A stretch of DNA of 64,000 nucleotides from the NCBI RefSeq assembly GCF_000424445.1, contig NZ_AUJX01000010.1, positions 1 to 64,000 on the forward strand, given 5' to 3'. The notes beneath the pieces were generated by a model. It ran no database searches and was not told the DNA's origin. It was given only the letters and a program-made list of their open reading frames with translations. This DNA is from Oribacterium sp. NK2B42. GTDB taxonomy: Bacteria; Bacillota; Clostridia; Lachnospirales; Lachnospiraceae. Every line of letters begins with the position of its first letter. Position 1 is the first letter of the stretch. Below, in pieces: positions 34,773 through 45,008 of this stretch. The translations under genes were made by a program, and so were the position numbers.

Positions 34773-35417
34773 TCACTCTTTGGCGAGTAGTATCACACCA
34801 TTTCCGGCGCCGATGCGGTCAGCACCGGCGTTAATAAGCTCCATAGCCTGCTCATAGGTCCTGATTCCGCCGCTTGCCTTGACCTTTGCGCGGTCGCCAA
34901 CAGTCTTTTTCATGAGAGCAACATCCGATGCAAGGGCTCCGCCGGTGGAAAAGCCTGTTGAAGTCTTTACAAAGGAAGCTCCGGCTTCAACCGAAAGCTC
35001 ACAGGCCTTCACGATCTCATCCTTTGTGAGCAGGCAGGTTTCGATTATAACCTTCACGGTTCTGCCTTCACTTGCATCAACCACTGCCTTGATATCGGCT
35101 TTCACCATTTCATAGTTTCTGTCTTTCATGCCACCGACATTTATGACCATGTCAACCTCATCAGCTCCATCCTGAACCGCTGTCTTTGCCTCAAATGCCT
35201 TTGCTGCAGTACTCATGGCTCCGAGAGGGAATCCCACAACGCAGCAGACTTTTACGTCGCTGCCCTTAAGCTCCTCTGCCACAAGTGGTACGTGACAAGT
35301 ATTAACACATACAGATGCAAAGCCATACTTCTTTGCTTCACTGCAATATCTTTTAATGGTTTCTGTGGTTGCATCTGCCTTAAGCATTGTATGATCGATC
35401 ATTTTTTCGATATTCAT
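34773..35417 (-). CDS. deoC: deoxyribose-phosphate aldolase
   Basis: Cleaves 2-deoxyribose-5-phosphate into acetaldehyde and glyceraldehyde-3-phosphate in deoxynucleoside breakdown. The 214-residue protein is typical. Landmarks: [10 protein letters not shown] with Asp89, VIIETCLL, the Schiff-base Lys151 in [12 protein letters not shown], and Lys180 in [15 protein letters not shown] precedes the ATG. It has no other nucleoside gene beside it and lies convergent with the PRD regulator; the 160-base gap between them holds no clear terminator. Confidence 0.97.
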   Translation of the reverse strand: MNIEKMIDHTMLKADATTETIKRYCSEAKKYGFASVCVNTCHVPLVAEELKGSDVKVCCVVGFPLGAMSTAAKAFEAKTAVQDGADEVDMVINVGGMKDRNYEMVKADIKAVVDASEGRTVKVIIETCLLTKDEIVKACELSVEAGASFVKTSTGFSTGGALASDVALMKKTVGDRAKVKASGGIRTYEQAMELINAGADRIGAGNGVILLAKE

Positions 35418-35459
35418 ATCTTTGTCTCCTCGTATTATGCTATTTGAAGCAAAATTTAA

Positions 35460-37040
35460 TTATTCTGCCACCTTCCACCCTACAAGTTTTCTTGATTTTG
35501 AATCAAATGTTACACCAATCTTATATAGTTTTCTTTCGTCTGCAATATACGGCAGTGCATAATCCTTTGTATCAATCTGAGCAAGAGCAGCCTCGGCTGT
35601 ATCATCTCTCTTAAACTCAAACAGATAGATATATTTATCTGTCCTTATGCACAAATCAATGCGCCCATCATAAATCTGTCTTTCGCAGTCAACATACCTT
35701 CCCAGAAGTATGGCGAGCAAATAGACAACCGACTGAAAATAATGCTCAAAGGGATCATCTTCTCTCGTATAGGTAATACTGGCAAATAATCCCGTTAGCA
35801 CGTCTCTTATCTTATCCAACTGCCCATTTTCAATGTAATCATCCAAAGTAAAGATATCGAGACCATTGCCGGGTGTTGCTTTTGGGACATAATATTTTAA
35901 AAGGCTTTCGATGAAACCATATTTCACTTCATCATTCGGAAAGCATAATGTGTATCTTCTGCGTTTTTTATCATAATCAGCTATTGTAAGATATCCTGTT
36001 TGATAGAGAAGTGGAACCAGATCCAAAGTATCTCCGGTATAATCCTTTAGGGTAGCTTCATTTGCAAAAATAGTCCTGTTTGTAAATTTTTGAACTTCAA
36101 ATCCGCTATCCTTTATCTTACTCAAAAGGAATGTTGGTGTTCCAGTTTCAAACCAGTAAGAACCAAAATCCTTTGAAAAGAATGCATTTAATAAACTGAA
36201 CGGGTTATAAACACCTTCAGCCGAAGGATGGAAATGATAGCCATCATATTGTTGTTTGATTGTACTCAGACATTCATCAGTGTTTAGCCCCTGTCTATCC
36301 GCCAGCATATGAACTTCCGGGTCAAAGAAATCACTAATCTCACCATCTGTAATCCCACATAACGTAGCATATTCTTTATCCATAGAAATATCCTTAAGCT
36401 GATTTAAATCACTAAAAATGCTGACCTTATGGAATTTAGTTACACCGGTAATAAATATGAACTGGATTGATTCATCGCAGCTTTTCAGAACACTGAAAAA
36501 GCCCTTAAACACCTCTTTATTATGATCCTGAAGTTCCTTTTTATTAATTACATCAAGCAGTGGTTTATCATATTCATCAACCAAAACCACAGAACGAAGG
36601 CCTGTCTTTTCCTTTGCTTTTATGAGAAGCTTCTGAAATCTTTCTCCTAAAGCATTAGCTTGGTTTTCATAGCCATACTCCTCTTCCCATTCCGAAAGCA
36701 TAAAAGATAACTTCTGCTCCAAAGCTCCTTCAGTCTGATAGTTTGCTCCGTTAAAATCAAAATAAAATACAGGATATTTCTTCCATGCATCCAAATTATT
36801 CTTTTCCAGTTCTTCTATTGCAAGACCCTCAAATAATTCTTTCTTACCCTCCCAATATGCCTTCATGGAAGAAAGAAGAAGACTTTTTCCAAATCTCCTG
36901 GGTCTGCTCAAAAAGTACGGAACGTTATTATGAGCAAGTCTGTATATAAACTCTGTCTTATCAACATAAAGAAAATTGTCAGTTCTGATTTTTATAAATC
37001 CCTGTATACCTACAGGTAATTTTCTGATCACTTCTCCCAT
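35460..37040 (-). CDS. AAA-ATPase-like protein with C-terminal PD-(D/E)XK nuclease-like domain
   Basis: A 526-residue protein of a family very common in Clostridia and Bacteroidetes (AAA-ATPase_like plus PDDEXK_9 domains). The Walker A is SRPRRFGKSLLLS near 45-57, Walker B VVLVDEYDKPLLD, and the sensor-like string FIFITGVTKF. The C-terminal part has DLCIRTDKYIYLFEFKRD, a D...ExK pattern. The cellular role is unknown. It lies alone, 42 bases upstream of deoC on the same strand, without an obvious functional tie. A different member of the ATPase-nuclease type lies at 49848. Confidence 0.88.
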   Translation of the reverse strand: MGEVIRKLPVGIQGFIKIRTDNFLYVDKTEFIYRLAHNNVPYFLSRPRRFGKSLLLSSMKAYWEGKKELFEGLAIEELEKNNLDAWKKYPVFYFDFNGANYQTEGALEQKLSFMLSEWEEEYGYENQANALGERFQKLLIKAKEKTGLRSVVLVDEYDKPLLDVINKKELQDHNKEVFKGFFSVLKSCDESIQFIFITGVTKFHKVSIFSDLNQLKDISMDKEYATLCGITDGEISDFFDPEVHMLADRQGLNTDECLSTIKQQYDGYHFHPSAEGVYNPFSLLNAFFSKDFGSYWFETGTPTFLLSKIKDSGFEVQKFTNRTIFANEATLKDYTGDTLDLVPLLYQTGYLTIADYDKKRRRYTLCFPNDEVKYGFIESLLKYYVPKATPGNGLDIFTLDDYIENGQLDKIRDVLTGLFASITYTREDDPFEHYFQSVVYLLAILLGRYVDCERQIYDGRIDLCIRTDKYIYLFEFKRDDTAEAALAQIDTKDYALPYIADERKLYKIGVTFDSKSRKLVGWKVAE

Positions 37041-37160
37041 ATTGCAGACCTCCTTCGAAATAACCTGGCAAAATTATATCATTGCCAACGTCTATTCACA
37101 ATTCAACCTATATTTAGTACTCACCTCTCATCTATAATCGCGTGTTTTTCAATGTTTATT

Positions 37161-37190
37161 TCTGACACACAGATGCAGCTCTAATTGGCT
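37161..37190 (+). repeat. 30-base dispersed motif, copy B
   Basis: TCTGACACACAGATG, four variable bases, then CTCTAATTGGCT: the same arrangement as 11762-11791. It lies in the 239-base gap between the SWIM gene end and the ATPase gene start. A 7-bp hairpin (GTCGGAT/ATCCGAC, 37216-37240) lies nearby with no T-run. Confidence 0.5.
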
Positions 37191-37279
37191 CCTTATTTAG
37201 CGGCATAAGAATACCGTCGGATGTCTTTCTCCAATCCGACAAAAAGGTTTGGAAATCCATGAATCCAATTGCATTGTTG

Positions 37280-38011
37280 TCATATGACACCAAACAGACT
37301 GCTTATGTCTTCGTCAATTATTCTGTCACTTTTGCATTCAGCATTTTGAAGCATCTTTTCTACTCTGTTTTCCAGAGCGACGCCGATAAATCTGTCAACG
37401 TCTATGCCTCTAAGACTGAAGAAATAAAAGGGGTTCTCATCAAATCGCACTCCGATTCCATACATTACAGCTGCTACATGCTTGCACATGAGAGCCCAGT
37501 CCGGGCAGCTGCAGCCGAAGCTTATTTCCCTTACAGTCGGAAAAAGTCCCCCTTCGGAAGTGAATACTTCCTTGAGTTCTTCCGGGAATTCACCACTTAC
37601 CAGCTTCTCAAGACTCTCTATCCTGGTACTGCATTTATCGATGATTTTCTGGCAGTTTTCTTCAGAAAGTCTGCCAATCCTGATCTCAACATTGTAAGGT
37701 GAACGTCTTCTGCCCTGCACTTTGGCAAGCACCTTTCCGTCATGAATCTGAAGATCGATAACTGTACCGGAGCGTACATAGCCTTTTCCACGGTCAAGCC
37801 TGCTGCTGTAATCCGCATAGCTCTCGAGATTCCGGCACCAGGCCTGTCCCCACCAGCTGGTACATATCTCACCGCGTCTGGATTTAGGCATGATAGGTGA
37901 ATAGTTTTTTCCTTTCTTTTTAGCTGTTGAGGCACTCTCTTTTGCCTTACGCCTCAATTCTTCTGCAGACGGTTGAGAGTAAACCGTATGATCGTCCCAA
38001 TATCTCGCCAT
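37280..38011 (-). CDS. SWIM zinc-finger protein
   Basis: A 243-residue protein with a clear SWIM finger, FGCSCPDWALMCKHVAAVMYG near residues 165-185 (CxCx...CxH), a motif that binds zinc and probably nucleic acid or protein. The N-terminal part has SWWGQAWCRNLESYADYSSR, which is standard for SWIM proteins that partner SNF2 helicases. It begins three bases after the helicase stop, so the two form one operon and likely one functional unit in chromatin or DNA transactions; the bacterial role is not known. Confidence 0.92.
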   Translation of the reverse strand: MARYWDDHTVYSQPSAEELRRKAKESASTAKKKGKNYSPIMPKSRRGEICTSWWGQAWCRNLESYADYSSRLDRGKGYVRSGTVIDLQIHDGKVLAKVQGRRRSPYNVEIRIGRLSEENCQKIIDKCSTRIESLEKLVSGEFPEELKEVFTSEGGLFPTVREISFGCSCPDWALMCKHVAAVMYGIGVRFDENPFYFFSLRGIDVDRFIGVALENRVEKMLQNAECKSDRIIDEDISSLFGVI

Positions 38012-38014
38012 ATC

Positions 38015-40618
38015 TTATATCTCCAGTCTCATGAGATTGAGAAGCTCTGAATCAGACATCTCCGTGATCCAGTTCTCGCCTGTTCCCACAACACTTTCCG
38101 CCAGGGAAACCTTATCTGTTATCATCTTGTCTATCCGTTCCTCTATGGTACCCACTGTCACAAACTTGTGAACAATAACACTTTTATTCTGACCTATCCT
38201 GTAGGCTCTGTCGGTTGCCTGGTTCTCAACAGCCGGATTCCACCATCTGTCAAAATGTATCACATGATTTGCGGCTGTTAAATTCAGTCCTGTGCCTCCC
38301 GCCTTGAGGGACAGTATCATATAGGGTACATAGTCCTCAGCATTAAACTGATCCACCAGCTTCTGACGTCTGGAAACCGGCACCCCGCCGTGGATGACAA
38401 GACCCTCGCACTCAAATATCTCTGTAAGGAACTTCTCAAGATACGGAATAATTTCTTTATACTGAGTAAAAATAAGCACTCTCTCACGTCTTGAATATAT
38501 TGTCTCACAGAGCGCCCTCATAACTTCAAACTTGCCGCTGTCCTTTGGCGAAAATCTCTCCTGTCCAAGAAACTGATCCGGATGATTGCAGATCTGTTTA
38601 AGCTTTGTTAATGTCGCAAGCACCAGACCTTTTCTCTTCATTCCGTCTACTGATTCCAATGCTTTTTCAAGATCTGCGACCTGTTTTCTGTATAAAACGA
38701 TCTGCTTCGGCGAAAGATTTACATAATCAATCTTTTCAACCTTATCAGGCAGGTCTTTGATTATCTTTTTGTCACTCTTCAACCGGCGGAGAAGGAAGGG
38801 ACTGATGATATTTTTAAGCTTTCCATAGCCATCGGAATGCTGAGGAAGTTCCTTTGTGAATTTGCGGAATTCATCAGAAGTTCCGAGAAGACCTTTATTC
38901 AGGAAATCAAATAGTGACCAGAGATTCGTAAGATCATTCTCTATAGGCGTACCTGTCATTGCAATCTTATGAACCGCAGGAATCTTTTTAATGGCTCTGG
39001 TCTGTTTTGTAGCAGGATTCTTTATTGCCTGGGCTTCATCAAGGATGAGATAATCTGCCTTTCTTTTGGAAAGCCCTTCCATCCTTAGTGCCATACCATA
39101 GGTCGTGACATTAATAAAGGATGGATCATCCAGATACTGTTTTTCCATTACTTCCGCCTTTTCGCCATGCATGATCCTGAACGGAAGATCCGGAGCGAAT
39201 TTTTCCACCTCTTTTTCCCAGTTTCCAAGAAGGGATGCCGGCACTATCAAAAGCGCGACCGCATTCTTATCCTTCTTGTAGACCCATGAAAGAAATGTGA
39301 TTATCTGGAGAGTCTTTCCGAGACCCATGTCATCAGCAAGGCAGGCTCCGAAATTGATATTATTCATGTAGCAAAGCCATCTGAAGCCCGTCTCCTGATA
39401 AGAACGGAGATCGGCTTTGACTGTCTTTGGAACCTTTTCATTCTTTATATTCTGGGGTTTCTTGAGATTTCCCAAAAGAGTTCCCAGCCATTTGCCATTT
39501 GTAACCACGGGTCCGATGTCAATGTCTATCTTGTCAGAAGAAAGACCTGCCTCAAACTTCAAGGCTTCCAAAAGGCTCATATCACCACGGTACTTTTCAA
39601 GATCCCCAAGCATCCTTTCAAGACGTGAGTGATTGACCTCAACCCACTTGCCCTTCAGAAGGGCAAGTCCTTCGGTCTGATCCAAAAGGCTCTTAATATC
39701 ACTTTCAGTCAGTGGCACACCATCCACTGTAAGCTCCGGAACCATTGACACAATGGACTCTGCTCCCAGAAGTGCAGGCTTGTCTTCACCAAGCTTTACC
39801 TGCATTGAAATGCTGCTCTGTCCACGCTTCCACCAGTTCGGAAGACGGCATACTACACCGCATTCCTCTATTTTCGGAACTGCCTTTAAAATTTCATAGG
39901 CTTCTTCCGAGGTCATTCTCAGCGGATGAAACATTTCCCCTGACTCCACAAAGGAAGCAATGAGCGGGGAAACCTCTGCTGTTCTTCCGAGACACGCAAG
40001 AAGTTGAAGAAGCTTGTCCCTGTCATGCTTATATTCTTCCAATGCATAGGATAAAGGCACATGCTTGACCCCGCCTTCTCCATCCTTTGTCGCATAGGTA
40101 GCAAGAAAAGCAAAGGGTCTTCCCGTATCATCCCTGGTATTCTCTACAAGATGAAAAAATATTCTTTCCGGAACTCTCAGATTCTGGTTAAGCTCCGTGA
40201 GATACATTCCGGCTGTTCCCTGATAATCCCGAAGACCGGCTGTGAATACTGAAGAAAGCTTCATGACCTGAAGAGCAATCCAGGCTCTGCTGATATTCTC
40301 CGTTCCTATCCCGAAGGGAATCGTCATCTCAAGTTCTTCGCAGGTCTCTTCTGAAAGTTCTATCTGCACCTTATCTCTCAGTACTTCAAGATCGGGATTA
40401 CTCTGCACCGCCTTGATAAAATAGCCGGATAATCTTTTCAGAAACGCAAAGGAGGGGCTTTCTCCACCACTTGCAGGAGAAAGTCCCGCCTCCAAAAGAG
40501 CCTTGTATTTATCAGCTATGAATTGCTGCCTCAGTTTCTGTTCAGCTTCAGCGCCTGTAATTTCATCTTCAGGTCTGTCAACTATAAAACTGTCCTCCGT
40601 GAATATGAATGAAAGCAA
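38015..40618 (-). CDS. SNF2-family DEAD/DEAH-box helicase
   Basis: An 867-residue double-stranded DNA translocase of the SNF2 family. A helical N-terminal region including a bacterial SNF2-associated domain (to about 400) precedes motor motifs: ACLADDMGLGKTLQI (Walker A), LILDEAQAIKN (DEAQ box), MTGTPIEN, and in the second lobe LSLKAGGTGLNLTAANHVIH, DRWWNPAVENQATDRAYRIG. It overlaps nothing and is followed after three bases by the SWIM gene. No methylase or other defence gene is adjacent, so I do not call this a defence system. Confidence 0.95.
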   Translation of the reverse strand: MLSFIFTEDSFIVDRPEDEITGAEAEQKLRQQFIADKYKALLEAGLSPASGGESPSFAFLKRLSGYFIKAVQSNPDLEVLRDKVQIELSEETCEELEMTIPFGIGTENISRAWIALQVMKLSSVFTAGLRDYQGTAGMYLTELNQNLRVPERIFFHLVENTRDDTGRPFAFLATYATKDGEGGVKHVPLSYALEEYKHDRDKLLQLLACLGRTAEVSPLIASFVESGEMFHPLRMTSEEAYEILKAVPKIEECGVVCRLPNWWKRGQSSISMQVKLGEDKPALLGAESIVSMVPELTVDGVPLTESDIKSLLDQTEGLALLKGKWVEVNHSRLERMLGDLEKYRGDMSLLEALKFEAGLSSDKIDIDIGPVVTNGKWLGTLLGNLKKPQNIKNEKVPKTVKADLRSYQETGFRWLCYMNNINFGACLADDMGLGKTLQIITFLSWVYKKDKNAVALLIVPASLLGNWEKEVEKFAPDLPFRIMHGEKAEVMEKQYLDDPSFINVTTYGMALRMEGLSKRKADYLILDEAQAIKNPATKQTRAIKKIPAVHKIAMTGTPIENDLTNLWSLFDFLNKGLLGTSDEFRKFTKELPQHSDGYGKLKNIISPFLLRRLKSDKKIIKDLPDKVEKIDYVNLSPKQIVLYRKQVADLEKALESVDGMKRKGLVLATLTKLKQICNHPDQFLGQERFSPKDSGKFEVMRALCETIYSRRERVLIFTQYKEIIPYLEKFLTEIFECEGLVIHGGVPVSRRQKLVDQFNAEDYVPYMILSLKAGGTGLNLTAANHVIHFDRWWNPAVENQATDRAYRIGQNKSVIVHKFVTVGTIEERIDKMITDKVSLAESVVGTGENWITEMSDSELLNLMRLEI

Positions 40619-40737
40619 TGTAGTTCCTCCATTTTTGTATCAAAACTCATCATTGGGAATGATTATACATCTTCCGGAATGATTTAGCAAAATTATATCA
40701 CCACTATGCCCTCAACCCGTCTGACAGGATGTTAATC

Positions 40738-40995
40738 TCACACCTGCTTAAGTGCTTCCTCCAGCGCTTTTGAAAGCTGGTCACCACAGGAGGTTCCCTT
40801 TCCTCCGCAGTCCACTCCTTTCAGGAGTTCTGCAATCTCACTTGCAGGATGACCTTCGCAAAGTCGGGAAATAGCCTTGAGGTTTCCGTTGCAGCCTCCC
40901 ACAAAAGAAACATTTCGCACCTTATTTTCATCATCCAACTCAAAGTCGATCAGTCTGCTGCAGGTTCCGCTGGTTTTATACTGAAAATGTGTCAT
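40738..40995 (-). CDS. TSCPD-domain protein (TIGR03905 family)
   Basis: An 85-residue cysteine-bearing protein of the small TSCPD family, named for a motif also seen at the end of some ribonucleotide reductases; here it appears as GKGTSCGDQLSKALEE near the C terminus, with GTCSRLIDFEL and VGGCNGNLKAI earlier. Five or so cysteines suggest metal binding. Function is not known. It is separate from the helicase operon by 119 bases and may be its own transcript. Confidence 0.9.
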   Translation of the reverse strand: MTHFQYKTSGTCSRLIDFELDDENKVRNVSFVGGCNGNLKAISRLCEGHPASEIAELLKGVDCGGKGTSCGDQLSKALEEALKQV

Positions 40996-41093
40996 GATAA
41001 ATCTCCTTCTTCAGACATCTCTTGAAAATCTTCACTTGATACTCTGATAAAATATACTCTGTTTGAATCATTTTTCAAGAGCCTTCATTCTCT

Positions 41094-42356
41094 CTAATTC
41101 TTTATCGTATATGCAGAAATGTCAAATACCTTTGAATCAGGTCGGTCATCGAACTCATGGATCATATAAACCGCATCCGTGGCACCCGGCGTATCTGAAT
41201 CCGGATTTTCTGTGCGCAGGCATTTTGCAAGATGACCATCCTTATCATATAAGAAAATACACTCCGGTTCGTAACCTTCAGCCGGGAATATCTCGGCATC
41301 ATAAGTTACTCCATTATGTTCCATGGTATCTTTACTGTAATTGGTTCTCTGACTGCAGACATATATATCATTGATCAGATCGTCTAACAGTTCCGGATCA
41401 TTCCTGATAAAGGAAGATGACACATCGGTCACCATGATTCCGGTCATATCATCAGGATACAGATTGTAAACCTTATCATCACTGTAATAGGTGATCATGC
41501 GGTCTGTCAGACTCTTCACCTTCATAGTACGAAGAGAATGATACTGACCGTCAAGAACCTGTACCTCATATTCCTGTGTGACATCCTGAGCCTCAAGATA
41601 CACATCGTACTGTAGATAGATTCCGTCAGCTTTATCCAAACGGTTCCAGAGATCAGCTGTATGTGAGTCATTACCGCTATTCGGCAGATCAAGTTCACCG
41701 TTATTTACCTTCTCAGTATACTCTTCCATTGTCATGAGTTCATAGGACGAAGTATCCGCGTCTTCTTTCGCAAAATATATAACATCCCCGCCTGTATCCG
41801 GTATTTCAAGTTCGATAATGCCATCTCTGATTATACAATCTGCCGTTCCTCCGTCATCAACCGTAACCTGCAGCTTTTCTCCGTCCCGGGTCCATTTTTT
41901 TACAGTAGTCTTATCTCCGTTTAATGTCATGTACCCGGTGCCGTCCTTTTCCAACATCAATTCAGATGTAAGCTCTAAGGATTCCGCATAGAAAGCATGA
42001 CCTTCTGATAAAGCTCCGAAAGCCGTATATGTGCCTTCCACCGGTCCCGTATATTCCTTTTTCGTAGAATTTGAACCACCCAGAATCTCCTCCTCAATAT
42101 TTGCAATTTCCTCCTTAGCGGAAGCAGACTCTTTATCCGGTGCCGGCTCTGTTGTATGCACTACAGGTTCCGCCATTGCAGCCGTAGTTTCATGAGCCAT
42201 AGTAGTTCCCGAAACCGTCGTCTCTGAAACTTTATCCGGTGCCTTCCCGGCATCTGCCGCATCAGGCTTTCCTCCACAGGCACTTAAAAATGTCACCATC
42301 AATAATAATGTCGTAATAGTTAATCCATTCATAAAATAATTGCCATTTCTTTTCAT
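41094..42356 (-). CDS. lipoprotein of unknown function
   Basis: About 420 residues beginning MKRNGNYFMN, with a signal peptide and lipobox FLSAC (Cys27), then a Thr/Ala/Glu-rich linker. I recognise no family in the rest. The C-terminal half (from about residue 230) looks like a beta-rich domain with DGQYHSLRTMKVKS and YNLYPDDMTGIMVTDVSS, as in outer surface lipoproteins of Lachnospiraceae that resemble LolA/MucB folds, but this is a guess. GAGGAGG lies six bases before the chosen ATG at 42356. It is downstream of the sensor GGDEF-EAL gene but separated by a hairpin. Confidence 0.65.
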   Translation of the reverse strand: MKRNGNYFMNGLTITTLLLMVTFLSACGGKPDAADAGKAPDKVSETTVSGTTMAHETTAAMAEPVVHTTEPAPDKESASAKEEIANIEEEILGGSNSTKKEYTGPVEGTYTAFGALSEGHAFYAESLELTSELMLEKDGTGYMTLNGDKTTVKKWTRDGEKLQVTVDDGGTADCIIRDGIIELEIPDTGGDVIYFAKEDADTSSYELMTMEEYTEKVNNGELDLPNSGNDSHTADLWNRLDKADGIYLQYDVYLEAQDVTQEYEVQVLDGQYHSLRTMKVKSLTDRMITYYSDDKVYNLYPDDMTGIMVTDVSSSFIRNDPELLDDLINDIYVCSQRTNYSKDTMEHNGVTYDAEIFPAEGYEPECIFLYDKDGHLAKCLRTENPDSDTPGATDAVYMIHEFDDRPDSKVFDISAYTIKN

Positions 42357-42484
42357 ATTCATCCTCCTCTGAAATAAATAAGTCCTTAGTTCTTCTGCAA
42401 TCATTCCGCACAGATTATCTTGCACATACATTTATGTTTTTATTTTACCATAGCCTGTCTCACTTTTATATGGATAAACTAAGA

Positions 42485-42512
42485 GGTGCACAATAATTGC
42501 TTATTGTGCACC
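42485..42512 (-). terminator. hairpin after the sensor GGDEF-EAL gene
   Basis: A perfect 12-bp stem GGTGCACAATAA/TTATTGTGCACC with a four-base loop, 5 bases beyond the stop at 42518; the following TCTTAGTTTATC is only moderately T-rich. Confidence 0.6.
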
Positions 42513-42517
42513 CCCAC

Positions 42518-44755
42518 TCAGGAACGTACTGCCTTAATTAAAAACTCTTTTATACTCTCTTCACTGAACTTTTCAAACTCCTCCACCGGAAGCGGCTTAC
42601 AGAAATAAAAGCCCTGCATATCCGAGCAGCCATTCTCCTGAAGGAATCTCGCCTGGATTATATCCTCTACACCTTCAGAAATAAGCTTCAAGCCGAGGTC
42701 ATTGACCATCCTTATCATATAGGACACGATGATCCTTCCTTTTTCCGGGTCACCGTTTGCGGTAAGGAAACGGAAATCCAGCTTTATACGATCCACCGGA
42801 ATTTCTTTCAGCATTCGAAGTGATGAATATCCGCTTCCGAAATCATCCATCTCAACTTCAAAGCCATATTCCCGTAGCCGCCTTGAAGCATCAATGATAT
42901 AGGATGAATTTTCCGTATAGGCAGTTTCTGTTATCTCTATATGCAGCTGGTCCGGAGTCAGTCTATAGGTTGTTATCAATTCCTTAAAATGATTTGGGAT
43001 ATCTGCCTGTTCCTTTATGTCATTTCTCGAAACGTTTACAGATACAGTTCTGTGGATTCCCTGATCGTTCCATCTCTGAAGATCCTGACACACCTTTTCC
43101 CAAACAAAACAGTCAAGATCGTAGACAAGTCCTGCTTCCTCAAGGACAGGGATAAACTCACCGGGACTTATCCATCCTAGCTTTGAATGCTTCCACCGGC
43201 ATAGTGCCTCGGCACCGGTGATACTTCCTGTTTCAAAATTCACCTGAGGCTGATACCACACCTGTATCTCACCGGATCCGATGGCAATGGGAAGATTTTC
43301 TATGATGTCCGCAGACCTCATTCCTCTTTCCCACTGATCCGGATTATAGAAGCCATAGCTTTCTTTAAGGTTTTCCTTAACCTTTTTCTCCGCCACCCTG
43401 GCATAATCCACCATATGGTCTACATCGGGATTCCTGTAATCTTCAGGCGTAAGAACATAGATCCCGCTGCAGATCCTTATCTTATTGTCTTTATTCCTGC
43501 TTATAAAGAAATCCCTTACCTGATTGATAACATCATTTTCATCCTGTTTAAGCTGCTTATTTCCTCCGGCATGCCTGAAAACGACAACATGATCTCCTTC
43601 TATCCTTCCTATGGCTTCGTCATCCCCCATTACCTCCATGGATTTTTTTACCCAGAAGCTCAGAAGCTCATCTCCTGCCTCCTTCCCGTAACGGTCATTG
43701 ATATACTTGAAATCCCGGATATTGTTGTAGGAAAGAAAGTACTTGGTGTCCGGATTGTCTCTCAGGATCTCAACAACCTTTTTTCTGAAACCATTTATAC
43801 TCAGTGCTCCGGTCAGAGAATCATGATCCAGAAGCTCCCGCATTTTCTGTTCCTGCTGCAGTTTGACAGCAGTGTATCTTTGTTGCGAGATAATGATTAT
43901 TGCGATAAAAAGTAATACTCCAAGAAGAATGACAGCACCATACTTATGGATATAGTCAAAGAAATTATACTTATACAGATTACGTGAAGTGTAATCAAGC
44001 ACTATACCCTGGCTGACGGTATCCGGAAGGTCTGAAATCCCCCGGTTCAGATGTTCGATAATGTCACGGCCTCTGTCAGTATCTCTGGTTCCTGCCCTGA
44101 AATCCATAGAGAATATGGTTGAAGTCTGTGGAGAAAGATCCTCATAAGAAGGTTTCTGAAGTATGAAGCTCCAAACATAGGAATTGTGAAGGAGGGCATC
44201 AACATCTCCTGAGCGAAGAGCCTTGACGCAATCATCCATATCATCATATAGACTGATCTCCATGTCGGGATACATCCCCTTTACTGTCTCAGCCACACCG
44301 CCCAGGGATCTGAACATCCCCACCTTAAGCTTATTCAAGTCTGAAAGGTTCCGGTTATTCTCTGTAACAATGGTAAAGGGTGTCTGCATCAAGTTATCAG
44401 AAACTATGCTGGACTGACCTGAAGCGCTTTTTATGGCGCTGCCGAATGGCATAAGAATGTCGTACTCTTCGTTATCGAGAGCATCCTTCAGGGTCTCTTC
44501 CTTCATAGCTACGAAGTTCAGCTCATACCCGGCATTATCCGCTGCCTCCCTCAAAAGATCCGCACCGATGCCTATGATCTCTTCTTTTGAATCATCGAGA
44601 TAAAAAACCGGGCAGCGGTCAACGGGAACACATACCGTAAGGATCTCTTTGCCTCCGGCTTCCGGACCGGCAAAGGACATAAACGAAAAACAGAGCACAA
44701 CAAAAAGACTTAGGATCAAAGCCCTTATCAGATTAAAGTTTCTTTTTGCTTTCAA
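42518..44755 (-). CDS. sensor protein: solute-binding domain, GGDEF (degenerate), EAL
   Basis: A 745-residue membrane sensor for c-di-GMP turnover. Signal peptide (1-29), an extracellular periplasmic-binding-type domain of the SBP_bac_3 fold (about 35-260; GADLLREAADNAG, DILMPFG), a membrane segment at 272-290, then a GGDEF domain whose signature is EGDHV and so probably inactive, and a full EAL domain (AEALCRW, VNVSRNDI, EITETAY, MDDFGSGYSSL, LISEGVE). The ligand, perhaps an amino acid, is unknown. It starts with TTG at 44755, because GGAAGGG lies eight bases before and the next ATG would cut the signal peptide. Confidence 0.9.
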   Translation of the reverse strand: MKAKRNFNLIRALILSLFVVLCFSFMSFAGPEAGGKEILTVCVPVDRCPVFYLDDSKEEIIGIGADLLREAADNAGYELNFVAMKEETLKDALDNEEYDILMPFGSAIKSASGQSSIVSDNLMQTPFTIVTENNRNLSDLNKLKVGMFRSLGGVAETVKGMYPDMEISLYDDMDDCVKALRSGDVDALLHNSYVWSFILQKPSYEDLSPQTSTIFSMDFRAGTRDTDRGRDIIEHLNRGISDLPDTVSQGIVLDYTSRNLYKYNFFDYIHKYGAVILLGVLLFIAIIIISQQRYTAVKLQQEQKMRELLDHDSLTGALSINGFRKKVVEILRDNPDTKYFLSYNNIRDFKYINDRYGKEAGDELLSFWVKKSMEVMGDDEAIGRIEGDHVVVFRHAGGNKQLKQDENDVINQVRDFFISRNKDNKIRICSGIYVLTPEDYRNPDVDHMVDYARVAEKKVKENLKESYGFYNPDQWERGMRSADIIENLPIAIGSGEIQVWYQPQVNFETGSITGAEALCRWKHSKLGWISPGEFIPVLEEAGLVYDLDCFVWEKVCQDLQRWNDQGIHRTVSVNVSRNDIKEQADIPNHFKELITTYRLTPDQLHIEITETAYTENSSYIIDASRRLREYGFEVEMDDFGSGYSSLRMLKEIPVDRIKLDFRFLTANGDPEKGRIIVSYMIRMVNDLGLKLISEGVEDIIQARFLQENGCSDMQGFYFCKPLPVEEFEKFSEESIKEFLIKAVRS

Positions 44756-44891
44756 AACAAAATCCCTTCCTTTTCTTTACCCTTTATATGAAATTTCGAC
44801 CTTGTTGCTTTTTTTATAAATTTTTACTTATAGAAATCTTCAAAAGACCAAAGATTTTATGGCATGCCAAATAATCAATGTATTTTCCTAT

Positions 44892-44928
44892 AATGTAAAA
44901 AGGCGGCCGGGATTACCCGACCGCCTTT
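44892..44928 (-). terminator. intrinsic terminator of the flavoprotein reductase gene
   Basis: AAAGGCGG.CGGG/CCCG.CCGCCTTT (one mismatch, ATTA-type loop) at 44899-44928, followed on the minus strand by TTTTTACATT, about 80 bases after the reductase stop at 45009. Nothing else was seen between 44756 and 45008 apart from a poor promoter region of the sensor gene. Confidence 0.85.
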
Positions 44929-45008
44929 AAATACATTACTTATATAAACGTATGCTTTTTGGGAATTAAACCTGAATTACTTGACCAAGCCTGATGGCTG
45001 TCAAACTA

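Noticed and set aside
37280-40618. SWIM plus SNF2 pair as a phage-defence island
   Set aside because: The pair is common in Firmicutes, and no methylase, nuclease or other defence gene adjoins it.
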